The position numbers were made by a program, and so were the translations under genes. A stretch of DNA of 8,442 nucleotides from Patescibacteria group bacterium (GTDB taxonomy: Bacteria > Patescibacteriota > Microgenomatia > PFEM01 > JAHIFH01). Shown one piece after another: positions 1 to 5,753 of the stretch; within the stretch, counting starts at the first letter, position 1; each line of letters starts with the position of its first letter. Under the pieces are notes generated by a model. It was not told the origin of the DNA. It searched no databases and saw only the letters and a list, made by a program, of their open reading frames with translations. The stretch spans positions 1 through 8,442 of the forward strand of contig JAHIFH010000036.1 of the NCBI GenBank assembly GCA_018900995.1, written 5' to 3'.

Positions 1-1299
1 AAGTTTAAGCTTAACCAAGAAAAAATTCTTGAATTCACCGCTAGCTTGCCTTTTGAGTTAACTCAAGCCCAGAAAAAAGTTTTAAGAGAGATCTTTAGTA
101 ATCTTGAAAAGAACAAACCGATGAATCGCTTACTTGAAGGTGATGTTGGCAGTGGAAAAACCGTGGTGGCTGCCGCCGCTATCTATTTAGCCCATGTCAA
201 TAATAGTCAATCCGCCCTGATGGCGCCAACAGAAATTCTTGCCAACCAACACTATCAAACTCTCAATCAAGTTCTTTCTCCTTTGGGGGTAAAAATTGCT
301 CTTCTGACATCAGCAAGAAGAAAAGTTCGAGCTGATTTTGATTGTCTCGTTGGTACCCACGCCTTAATTTATAAGCGCGCTAAATTCAAAAAGCTAGGCT
401 TCGTTGTCATTGACGAACAGCACCGATTTGGAGTAGAACAAAGAGGAAAATTAATTAAAAAAGGTAAAGCGCCTCATATTTTAACCATGACTGCCACTCC
501 CATTCCTCGTACTATAGCTTTGACCCTCTATGGGGATTTGGATTTATCAATCATTGACGAAATGCCACCGGGGAGACAGAAAACGAAAACATGGGTAGTA
601 CCCCCACAGAAGCGGGCCGCAGCTTATCAATGGATTAGAGAGCAAATTAAGAACAAAAAAGACCAGGCTTTTATTGTTTGCCCGTTAATAGAGGAATCAC
701 AACACGAAACAATGCAGTCAGTTAAAGCTGTTACTAGCGAAAAAGGGAAGCTTGAAAAAGAAGTTTTTCCTGATATGAAACTGGGTTTGCTTCACGGTCG
801 GCTCAAGAGCAAAGAAAAAGAGGGGGTTCTTAATAAATTTAGGCAAGGTAAAACGGATATTTTAGTTTCTACTCCTGTTGTTGAGGTGGGAATTGATATC
901 CCTACGGCGAGTATTATGCTTATTGAGGCAGCTGAGCGTTTTGGTTTAGCCCAACTTCACCAATTAAGGGGACGGGTTGGGCGCAGTGGTCAACAAGCCT
1001 ACTGTCTTCTTTTCAGCGAAACCCCCAGTAAAAAATCAATCAAGAGGCTTAAGGCCCTAGAAACACTGACAACTGGCTCTAAAATAGCGGAATTAGACTT
1101 AAAGCTACGAGGACCTGGAGAAATCTATGGAACCCAACAGCACGGTTTTTTCAATCTTCGGGTGGCTTCCTTCTCTGATTTAAAGACTATTAAAAAAGCC
1201 CGCAAGGCAGCTGAAAGCATTGTTAATCAGATTAGTCATTACCCTTCCTTGCAAGCTAGGCTCAAACAATATACAATTAAGGCGATTGAGCCCAACTAA
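1..1299 (+). CDS. recG: ATP-dependent DNA helicase RecG, C-terminal part (5' end outside window)
   Basis: RecG is a superfamily 2 DNA translocase that remodels stalled replication forks and branch-migrates Holliday junctions. The frame is open from base 1, so the gene enters from the left; the TTG at 46 is an internal Leu codon, not a start. About 432 residues are visible of a protein usually near 700, so the N-terminal wedge domain lies outside. Visible-residue landmarks: Walker A GDVGSGKT at 47-54, DEQH box at 138-141 followed by RFG, TATP (motif III) at 164-167, the C-terminal helicase lobe with QLRGRVGRSG at 321-330, then the RecG-type tail with GPGEIYGTQQHG. The last motif has Gln where many RecG proteins have Arg (GTRQ). 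The PMNRLL segment before Walker A separates RecG from Mfd and PriA. The stop is 17 bases before rpmF, suggesting cotranscription. Identification is very secure. Confidence 0.97.
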   Translation, partial: KFKLNQEKILEFTASLPFELTQAQKKVLREIFSNLEKNKPMNRLLEGDVGSGKTVVAAAAIYLAHVNNSQSALMAPTEILANQHYQTLNQVLSPLGVKIALLTSARRKVRADFDCLVGTHALIYKRAKFKKLGFVVIDEQHRFGVEQRGKLIKKGKAPHILTMTATPIPRTIALTLYGDLDLSIIDEMPPGRQKTKTWVVPPQKRAAAYQWIREQIKNKKDQAFIVCPLIEESQHETMQSVKAVTSEKGKLEKEVFPDMKLGLLHGRLKSKEKEGVLNKFRQGKTDILVSTPVVEVGIDIPTASIMLIEAAERFGLAQLHQLRGRVGRSGQQAYCLLFSETPSKKSIKRLKALETLTTGSKIAELDLKLRGPGEIYGTQQHGFFNLRVASFSDLKTIKKARKAAESIVNQISHYPSLQARLKQYTIKAIEPN

Positions 1300-1316
1300 T
1301 ATCTAGTATCTAATTT

Positions 1317-1529
1317 ATGGGAGCTTTACCGAAAAGAAGAATTTCTACTGGAAGAAAGGGGAGAAGAAGGACAGCTATTAGGCTTAGAGTGCCGAAATTG
1401 GTCGCTTGTCCTAATTGTGGCCAGCTAAAAAAATCACATCAGGTTTGTCCTTTGTGTGGCTACTACAAAGGAAAAGAGGTTGTTAAAATCAAAATCAAAA
1501 AAGGGAAGAAATCCACCAAAGGCAGATAA
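1317..1529 (+). CDS. rpmF: 50S ribosomal protein L32 (zinc-ribbon form)
   Basis: L32 is a small protein of the large ribosomal subunit. The 70-residue product starts with the family's basic N-terminus (GALPKRRIS-TGRKGRRR) and carries a complete zinc ribbon: Cys31 and Cys34 in CPNCG, Cys44 and Cys47 in CPLCG, followed by the hallmark YYKGKEV. It is about 10-14 residues longer than the usual 56-60 because of a Lys-rich tail. It lies 17 bases after recG and 9 bases before nusB on the same strand. There is no recognisable Shine-Dalgarno sequence before the ATG, as for most genes here. In many bacteria rpmF sits near fatty-acid genes (plsX, fab); here only an acyl-carrier-like gene is nearby. Keeping all four cysteines makes this the zinc-binding type of L32. 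Confidence 0.95.
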   Translation: MGALPKRRISTGRKGRRRTAIRLRVPKLVACPNCGQLKKSHQVCPLCGYYKGKEVVKIKIKKGKKSTKGR

Positions 1530-1538
1530 AAAAGAAAA

Positions 1539-1901
1539 GTGAAAACACCCTACGACCCAAGGCATATTAAAAGAAAAAAGGCAATTAAGAATCTTTTTCG
1601 CTGGAGTTTTCGGTCCAAACAAAAAATTGAGAATAAGTTAGCTCAAGAGGTTCTTGCCCATCAAGAAAAAATTGACAAAATTATTGCTGAATCAGCTCCT
1701 GATTGGCCAATTGAACAAATTAATCGAGTTGACCTTGCTATCTTAAGGTTAGCTATTCATGAACTACTTATTGTCAAAAAAGAACCGCCTAAAGTGATTA
1801 TTGACGAAGCAGTTGAGTTGGCTAAACGCTATGGTAGTGAGAAAAGTTCCAGCTTCGTTAATGGCGTTTTGGGCACGGTTTTGAAAAAGATAAAAAAGTG
1901 A
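1539..1901 (+). CDS. nusB: Transcription antitermination factor NusB
   Basis: NusB pairs with ribosomal protein S10 (NusE) to bind boxA RNA and form the antitermination complex on rRNA transcripts. The 120-residue product is all-helical in style. It has the Arg/Lys-rich N-terminus expected of an RNA-binding surface, then DRVDLAIL-type sequence (INRVDLAILRLAIHELL, about residues 61-77), and ends with the family signature IDEAVELAKRYGSEKSSSFVNGVLG (about residues 87-112, key residues DEAVELAK and FVNGVL). It is somewhat shorter than the 139 residues of E. coli NusB. The GTG start at 1539 follows the rpmF stop by 9 bases and has no strong Shine-Dalgarno. Its TGA stop begins an inverted repeat that fills part of the gap to acpP. 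The family call is secure; the exact start is slightly less so. Confidence 0.93.
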   Translation: MKTPYDPRHIKRKKAIKNLFRWSFRSKQKIENKLAQEVLAHQEKIDKIIAESAPDWPIEQINRVDLAILRLAIHELLIVKKEPPKVIIDEAVELAKRYGSEKSSSFVNGVLGTVLKKIKK

Positions 1902-1934
1902 CCAGGTTGGACCTATCGGGAGGTCGGACCTGGT
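1901..1934. repeat. Inverted repeat between nusB and acpP (14-base arms, 6-base loop)
   Basis: The arm ACCAGGTTGGACCT (1901-1914) pairs with AGGTCGGACCTGGT (1921-1934) around the loop ATCGGG. There is one G-U wobble and one G-G mismatch, so 13 of 14 positions can pair in RNA. The right arm also contains the self-complementary core AGGTCGGACCT. No T tract follows on either strand, so this is not a standard intrinsic terminator. It could be a dispersed palindromic repeat, an mRNA processing or stability hairpin (RNase III is encoded just downstream), or part of the acpP leader. The hairpin is seen directly; its function is unknown. Confidence 0.7.
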
Positions 1935-1963
1935 AAAGGAGCTATATTTCGGGATTTTTAAAG

Positions 1964-2200
1964 ATGACTAAATTAGAAGAAAAAATTATTAACTTAATCT
2001 CAGAAAATTTAGGCGTCGCTAAGGAAGAAATTACGCCTGAGTCAAGTTTAAGAAAAGACTTAGGCGCAGAAGCTTTTACCATTGCTGATTTACTAGCTAA
2101 AATTCAAGAAGAATTCAATCTTGATTTAGAAGAAGTAGAAGCAGAAAAAGTAAAAACCGTGAGAGAGTTAATTAATTTAGTCGCCACTGAAATTGAGTGA
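1964..2200 (+). CDS. acpP: Acyl-carrier-protein-like protein lacking the phosphopantetheine serine
   Basis: The 78-residue acidic helical product aligns over its full length with bacterial acyl carrier protein: EEKIINLISENLGV at the N-terminus, DLGA at 32-35, then a helix II-like stretch and LINLV near the C-terminus. ACP normally carries acyl chains on a 4'-phosphopantetheine arm attached to Ser in the DSL motif. Here that motif reads Glu36-Ala37-Phe38; codon 37 (2072-2074) is GCT. The protein therefore cannot be modified at the canonical site, and a role as a fatty-acid carrier is doubtful. It may be a structural or regulatory ACP fold. The ATG lies 62 bases after nusB, past an inverted repeat; an AAAGGAG at 1936-1941 is too far upstream (22 bases) to be its ribosome site. 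The end overlaps rnc by 4 bases (GTGA), the classical acpP-rnc pairing. The fold call is secure; the function is not. Confidence 0.88.
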   Translation: MTKLEEKIINLISENLGVAKEEITPESSLRKDLGAEAFTIADLLAKIQEEFNLDLEEVEAEKVKTVRELINLVATEIE

Positions 2201-2889
2201 AAAATTTAGAAAAGCTTCAACAACGATTGGGAATAAATTTCAACAATCCTCAACTATTGGCTCAGTCGCTCGTTCATCGTTCTTATCTCAATGAGATAAT
2301 TGGTCAAGAGCTAGAGTCTAATGAAAGGCTGGAGTTTCTGGGTGATGCGGTTCTTTCTTTTATTGTTTCTCATTGGCTTTACCAAAAATTTCCTAATTAC
2401 AAGGAGGGGAAATTAACTAATCTTCGTTCTAATCTTGTCCGGACCAGCACCTTGGCTCAAATCGCGACTCAGTTAAAAATTGGTCAAAATTTACTGATGA
2501 GTCGGGGTGAAAAAAGCGCCGGTGGAGAAAAAAACCAGTCACTTCTGGCTAATGCCCTAGAAGCAATTATCGGGGCAATCTTTTTAGATCAGGGAGTGGC
2601 TAAAGCCGAAAGTTTTATTAAAACACAGCTAGAGCCTTTCCTAAATGAGATCCTTTCCAGAGGAGAATTTAAGGACAGCAAGAGTCTTCTTCAAGAAAAA
2701 ATCCAAGAAAAAATCAAGGAAACGCCAGTTTATAAAACCTTGAAAGAAGAAGGTCCGGATCACGCCAAGCTCTTTACGGTTGGGGTTTATATTCAAGGAA
2801 AGCTCCTTGCCAAGGAAAAGGGAAAGAGTAAACAAGAAGGCGAAGAAAAAACAGCTAAAGCTGCGCTTGAAAAACTAACCAAGGTCTAG
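2197..2889 (+). CDS. rnc: Ribonuclease III
   Basis: RNase III is a homodimeric Mg2+-dependent endonuclease that cleaves double-stranded RNA, maturing rRNA precursors and turning over structured mRNAs. The 230-residue product has the usual size and layout. The catalytic domain (about 1-150) contains the signature NERLEFLGDAVL, giving Glu43, Glu46 and Asp50 for E. coli E38, E41 and D45, then Glu70 for E65. The second metal-site motif reads ANALEAIIGAIFLD, so Glu122 matches the essential E117 but Asn119 stands where E. coli has D114. A double-stranded RNA-binding domain follows (about 159-228: DSKSLLQEKIQE, then HAKLFTVGVYI and a GKSKQEGEEKTAKAAL helix). The GTG start overlaps the acpP stop by 4 bases, implying translational coupling. 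The gene is followed by a 104-base gap, the longest on this strand. Confidence 0.95.
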   Translation: MKNLEKLQQRLGINFNNPQLLAQSLVHRSYLNEIIGQELESNERLEFLGDAVLSFIVSHWLYQKFPNYKEGKLTNLRSNLVRTSTLAQIATQLKIGQNLLMSRGEKSAGGEKNQSLLANALEAIIGAIFLDQGVAKAESFIKTQLEPFLNEILSRGEFKDSKSLLQEKIQEKIKETPVYKTLKEEGPDHAKLFTVGVYIQGKLLAKEKGKSKQEGEEKTAKAALEKLTKV

Positions 2890-2910
2890 TTTTACCATTT
2901 ACCAACCTCT

Positions 2911-2945
2911 AAGGTTTGTAGAGAAGGTTTGTAGAGTTTGTAGAG
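2911..2945. repeat. Short tandem direct repeat in the rnc-rpsP gap
   Basis: Two adjacent identical 13-base copies of AAGGTTTGTAGAG lie at 2911-2923 and 2924-2936, followed by a partial third copy TTTGTAGAG at 2937-2945. The first copy also forms the 3' arm of a weak hairpin: ACCAACCT at 2901-2908 against AGGTTTGT at 2912-2919, with one mismatch. The array lies about 30 bases upstream of the promoter-like -10 of rpsP. It could be replication slippage or a protein-binding site; nothing distinguishes these from sequence alone. Confidence 0.65.
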
Positions 2946-2974
2946 AGCCAGCCCTTTTCTCTGTCAAGGAAATC

Positions 2975-2983
2975 TGGTAAAAT
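2975..2983 (+). promoter_or_regulatory. Probable extended -10 promoter of rpsP-khpA
   Basis: TGGTAAAAT (TG at 2975-2976, hexamer TAAAAT at 2978-2983) matches an extended -10 element. The 17-base-spaced position (2955-2960, TTTTCT) has no convincing -35, which extended -10 promoters tolerate. The hexamer ends 10 bases before the rpsP ATG at 2994, so transcription would start at about 2989-2991, only a few bases before the start codon. That predicts a leaderless or nearly leaderless mRNA, consistent with the lack of a Shine-Dalgarno sequence. Confidence 0.5.
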
Positions 2984-2993
2984 TACCTTTATC

Positions 2994-3224
2994 ATGGTTA
3001 AGATTAGATTATCACGCACCGGTAAAAGAAATGCCCCCTCTTATCGGATTGTTGTGGCTGATTCTCGAGCCAAACGAAACGGAAAAATAATAGAAAAGCT
3101 CGGTTTTTACGACCCCAAAACAAAACCGATTACGGTGAAATTTGACCGAAAAAGACTCGATTACTGGCTCTCGCAAGGTGCTCAATTAACCGAAGGAGTT
3201 AAAAAGATAATCAAAAAGGATTAA
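2994..3224 (+). CDS. rpsP: 30S ribosomal protein S16
   Basis: S16 is a small-subunit protein that binds 16S rRNA early in 30S assembly. The 76-residue product matches the family end to end: MVKIRLSRTGKRNAPSYRIVVADSR-type N-terminus, then the conserved GFYDP segment (about residues 37-41) and a final GAQLTEGVKK stretch that corresponds to the usual GA-PTD-V ending. Its length is normal. It is preceded by a promoter-like extended -10 whose predicted start point lies almost at the ATG. It is followed 8 bases later by khpA, the classical rpsP-khpA pair. The rimM, trmD and rplS genes that usually complete this operon are not present downstream. Confidence 0.96.
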   Translation: MVKIRLSRTGKRNAPSYRIVVADSRAKRNGKIIEKLGFYDPKTKPITVKFDRKRLDYWLSQGAQLTEGVKKIIKKD

Positions 3225-3232
3225 AAAAAGAA

Positions 3233-3472
3233 ATGAAACAGCTTTTAGAGTTTTTGGTGAAATCAATTGTTGAAAAGCCGAAAAAGGTTGAAATTAACGA
3301 AAATAAACAAGAGGGTTTTACTGAGTACTCAATTAAAGTTGACCCGGAAGATATAAAAATTGTGATTGGTAAAAACGGTCAAACAATTCGGGCTATCCGC
3401 ACCTTAGCAAAAACCAAGGCAATAAAACAAGGAAAAAGGATTAACGTTAAATTAGAAGAACCTAAAGAGTAA
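3233..3472 (+). CDS. khpA: KH-domain RNA-binding protein KhpA
   Basis: KhpA is a small single-KH-domain protein that binds RNA, often with partner KhpB (Jag/EloR), and affects cell elongation and sRNA or mRNA handling in Firmicutes. The 79-residue product has the usual length and starts with the family's MKQLLEFLVKSIVEKP. The KH core carries the GxxG loop as GKNG at residues 46-49 within VIGKNGQTIRAIRTL, followed by a basic helix and the closing strand INVKLEE. Position directly after rpsP is the conserved context (historically YlqC). The last 11 bases overlap the 3' end of the opposite-strand pilO gene, so transcripts from the two operons run into each other. Confidence 0.93.
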   Translation: MKQLLEFLVKSIVEKPKKVEINENKQEGFTEYSIKVDPEDIKIVIGKNGQTIRAIRTLAKTKAIKQGKRINVKLEEPKE

Positions 3473-4184
3473 ACGGGTTTTCCTTGCCACTGCCGACATA
3501 AGGCAAGCTCGTCCCCACGGATGGGGACTGATAACGACTTAATTTCTGGTAAACTTCTTCCTCTTCAGAAGTAATCGGCGTAATCTGTCTGCCTACCTTG
3601 CCAATATCTTTTGGCGCTGCTAAATAATAAGTAGATAGTTGAATACTGCTTTCAATTGTGGTTCCTTCGCGATTGACGGAAACCAGGTCAATCATCATAA
3701 GTGGGGTGGTTGATTCAACCGCCTCAAGAAAATTATACAAGTTATCAAGGCTACCGGTTACACTTAGTTTGATACTGAGAGAGGGGAGCAGTTCTTCTTT
3801 TCTCTTTGGCTCAGCTGCTTCAGTGGCTATTTCTCCAACCTCAACATTGAGGCTCTCTAATTCCAAATCATAATCGGCTACTAAACTTCTTACCGTTGCT
3901 AAAATTAAGGGACCATCTTTTTCGGTTGGCAAAACCTTGAGGATTTGATTAACTCTAGTATTCAACTCATTTTGGTCATAGCCCTCCAAAAGAGCGACTT
4001 TTTGGGTTAACTGAGCCAATTCTTGCTTTTGTTTGGCTAAACCTCTTCTCGTCTCTAATAAATCATTTAATTTGGGTTTCAAAATAGTCATTGCCGAAAC
4101 TAAAATCAAAATAACGACCACACCAGGAAAGAGATAGCTTCGGTGTTTGCTTAATTCTGATAGTTTGCCTACTTCTAATTTCAT
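3462..4184 (-). CDS. pilO: Type IV pilus inner-membrane platform protein PilO
   Basis: PilO pairs with PilN through periplasm-type domains to form the alignment complex linking the cytoplasmic PilM ring to the growing pilus. The 240-residue product has a short basic N-terminus, one membrane helix at about 18-36 (LFPGVVVILILVSAMTIL), a coiled coil at about 38-68, and a ferredoxin-like extracytoplasmic domain. It ends with a low-complexity tail and NPF, a tail style I associate with PilO proteins of CPR bacteria. Its ATG overlaps the pilN stop by 4 bases (ATGA), so the two are probably translationally coupled. The TAG stop overlaps the khpA end by 11 bases from the other side. No pilP or secretin gene follows. 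Sequence identity to well-studied PilO is probably low; the call rests on architecture and the pilM-N-O order. Confidence 0.9.
   Translation of the reverse strand: MKLEVGKLSELSKHRSYLFPGVVVILILVSAMTILKPKLNDLLETRRGLAKQKQELAQLTQKVALLEGYDQNELNTRVNQILKVLPTEKDGPLILATVRSLVADYDLELESLNVEVGEIATEAAEPKRKEELLPSLSIKLSVTGSLDNLYNFLEAVESTTPLMMIDLVSVNREGTTIESSIQLSTYYLAAPKDIGKVGRQITPITSEEEEVYQKLSRYQSPSVGTSLPYVGSGKENPFTL
3483..3528. terminator. Tandem hairpins at the convergent khpA/pilO junction (possible terminator)
   Basis: Two inverted repeats lie just beyond the khpA stop, inside the pilO C-terminal coding region. CTTGCC (3483-3488) pairs with GGCAAG (3502-3507) over a 13-base loop. GTCCCCA (3511-3517) pairs perfectly with TGGGGAC (3522-3528) around the tetraloop CGGA. 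Neither has a following T tract on either strand, so intrinsic termination is uncertain. No better terminator was seen between the two converging operons, which makes these the leading candidates for ending the khpA transcript. Confidence 0.3.
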
Positions 4185-4729
4185 TCTTCTTGAACTAGGA
4201 TCTCCAAACTAAAGCTATAAACCCCTTCAGTCTGCCGAGTAGCTGATACCAAAGTAGTTCTGGCAATTTTTTCTTCGTCGGTCGCCTGCTTTAAAGTGCC
4301 AAGAAAATCAGCCAGGATGACAGCATTGCTAGCTATTCCTGATAATTCTACCTCTCCGTCGGCGTTCCAGTCAGAACTTTCTATTGCCACTCCTTCGGGC
4401 ACGAGATTATCTAAATAATTGAGCCAGTATTTTGGCTCTAAGCCGTCAACCTCAACAACTTTAACTAAAGAAGAAAGACGCTGTTTGAGAAGCAATTGGA
4501 GTGACTCTCCTTCTTGAAGATCGCTCAGTCTTGCTTTTTCTAACTCTATTTTATCAGCCACAACCCGGGATTCGCGAACTACCACTAATCCAAATGAAAA
4601 TAAAGCAACGACTGCCAGGCAATAAAAAACAATCAAGAAAATCGTTCCTATTCTAATAAAAACGGCTCTTTTTTTTTCTACGGAAGAAAGCTCATCTGGT
4701 TGAAGTAGATCAATACTTTTGTCTGCCAT
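4181..4729 (-). CDS. pilN: Type IV pilus inner-membrane platform protein PilN
   Basis: PilN is a bitopic membrane protein whose cytoplasmic N-terminus docks in a groove of PilM and whose outer domain dimerises with PilO. The 182-residue product shows that layout. The N-terminal SIDLLQ at residues 5-10 matches the PilM-binding INLLP-type motif. A membrane helix follows at about 24-51, a coiled coil at about 52-90, and a small alpha/beta domain to the end. It starts 4 bases after pilM and overlaps pilO by 4 bases, so M-N-O form one translational unit. The bases before the ATG (AGGATA) are too close to act as a normal Shine-Dalgarno site, in keeping with coupling from pilM. Confidence 0.91.
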   Translation of the reverse strand: MADKSIDLLQPDELSSVEKKRAVFIRIGTIFLIVFYCLAVVALFSFGLVVVRESRVVADKIELEKARLSDLQEGESLQLLLKQRLSSLVKVVEVDGLEPKYWLNYLDNLVPEGVAIESSDWNADGEVELSGIASNAVILADFLGTLKQATDEEKIARTTLVSATRQTEGVYSFSLEILVQEE

Positions 4730-4733
4730 TATC

Positions 4734-5753
4734 CTATAAGTTCTTCATTGCTAAACCAACCGCCACTGCATAAAAAGGAGCCTGAACTTGAGAAAGCCGT
4801 TTTTTCAATGCTTCTTCCATTGTCACTTGATCAAAAGGGTCGCCAACCTGAATTTCCAAGCTCAATTTTGAAGCCATTAGGTTGACTACTTCCGGCAATC
4901 CAGCGGTGCCACCACTAAGAATGACCCGATTAACCGTTCTCTTAGTCTCCGAGCGATAGTATTCAATCGTCTTTTCAATTTCCTTAACAACCACCTCAAG
5001 AATTGGCCCGATAGCTTCCCGGACTTTACCCTCTAATTTTTGGGGGTCAGCCCCATAGGCTTTTTTATAAGCCTCTGCTTGAGTGGGGTCTAAGCCTAAA
5101 CTAGAAGCTATGGCCCGAGTCAGGGCTTCGCCAGCAGTAGAAATTGAACGAGAAAAGACAACTAAGCCATTTTCCACCACCGCCATATCTGTTGCCTTGG
5201 CTCCCAAATCAATTATCAGAGCACTATCTCCTCCTGGAGCAACCAAACTTCTCGCCACAGCAACAATCTCTGTTTCGAGACCAACGCAGTTTAAACCGGC
5301 GGTTTTGATAACTTTTAGGGCTTTATTAACTAATCTTTTGGGGGCGGCAACAATTAAAACCTGAGTTTTTTGCTGAGTATCTATTTTAATCTGACCCACG
5401 ACCTGGTGGGCAATCGTTGCTTCTTCTAGAGGAATAGGCACGTATTGCTCAGCCTCCCACTTAATGGCTGACCGTAATTCTTCTTCAGACAAAGGAGGCA
5501 AATTAACCGTTCGGGTAAAAACCTGATCTTGGGGGAGGGCAGTGGTGACATTCTTAGTAGAGATTTTTGTCTCTTGGTGAAGTTTCTTAATCGCCTCAGC
5601 TAAAGCGGTGAGGTCAGCATCAGCTTCAGAAGCTAAACCTTTCTGGGTTGAAGGACCTGAGCCAAAAGCAACTAGGCGATATTGCTTACCGCTCTTAGTA
5701 AGCTGAACGACTTTGAGATTGTGTGAGCCAATGTCTAAGCCAAAAAATTCCAT
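4734..5753 (-). CDS. pilM: Type IV pilus actin-like ATPase PilM
   Basis: PilM is a cytoplasmic FtsA-like actin-fold protein that binds ATP and PilN and links the PilN/O complex to the PilB/PilT motors. The 339-residue product has the expected length (about 340-350). Phosphate-1 motif: FGLDIGSHNLKVV at about 4-16, with Asp7 and Gly9. The PilM-typical LPPLSEEELRSAIKWEAEQYVP-like segment lies at about 85-106 (key residues KWEAEQYVP). Phosphate-2 motif: IDLGAKATD at 181-189. Adenosine motif: ILSGGTAGLPEV at 278-289. It is the first gene of pilM-N-O and is separated from the PilX-like gene by 78 bases holding two hairpins. The only ribosome-site candidate, AGGA 11 bases before the ATG, is inside the 3' arm of one of these hairpins. 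Confidence 0.95.
   Translation of the reverse strand: MEFFGLDIGSHNLKVVQLTKSGKQYRLVAFGSGPSTQKGLASEADADLTALAEAIKKLHQETKISTKNVTTALPQDQVFTRTVNLPPLSEEELRSAIKWEAEQYVPIPLEEATIAHQVVGQIKIDTQQKTQVLIVAAPKRLVNKALKVIKTAGLNCVGLETEIVAVARSLVAPGGDSALIIDLGAKATDMAVVENGLVVFSRSISTAGEALTRAIASSLGLDPTQAEAYKKAYGADPQKLEGKVREAIGPILEVVVKEIEKTIEYYRSETKRTVNRVILSGGTAGLPEVVNLMASKLSLEIQVGDPFDQVTMEEALKKRLSQVQAPFYAVAVGLAMKNL

Noticed and set aside
46..48. TTG as start of a complete helicase gene
   Set aside because: The frame is open to base 1, and RecG conserved sequence (SLPFELT) continues through this codon; the gene is cut by the window edge.
1434..1622. Minus-strand open frame of 62 codons
   Set aside because: It lies opposite the ends of rpmF and nusB, has no recognisable motif, and is explained by the A-rich coding strand of those genes.
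1936..1941. AAAGGAG as Shine-Dalgarno of acpP
   Set aside because: It is 22 bases from the ATG, and no alternative ATG, GTG or TTG in frame lies at a proper distance.
2641..2835. Minus-strand open frame of 64 codons inside rnc
   Set aside because: It lies entirely opposite the RNA-binding domain of RNase III; the Phe-rich product mirrors the Lys/Glu-rich coding strand.
3658..3873. Plus-strand open frame of 71 codons inside pilO
   Set aside because: It is antisense to a well-supported gene, has no motif and no upstream signals.
5083..5364. Plus-strand open frame of 93 codons inside pilM
   Set aside because: It is antisense to the conserved ATPase core of PilM, which fully explains the sequence.
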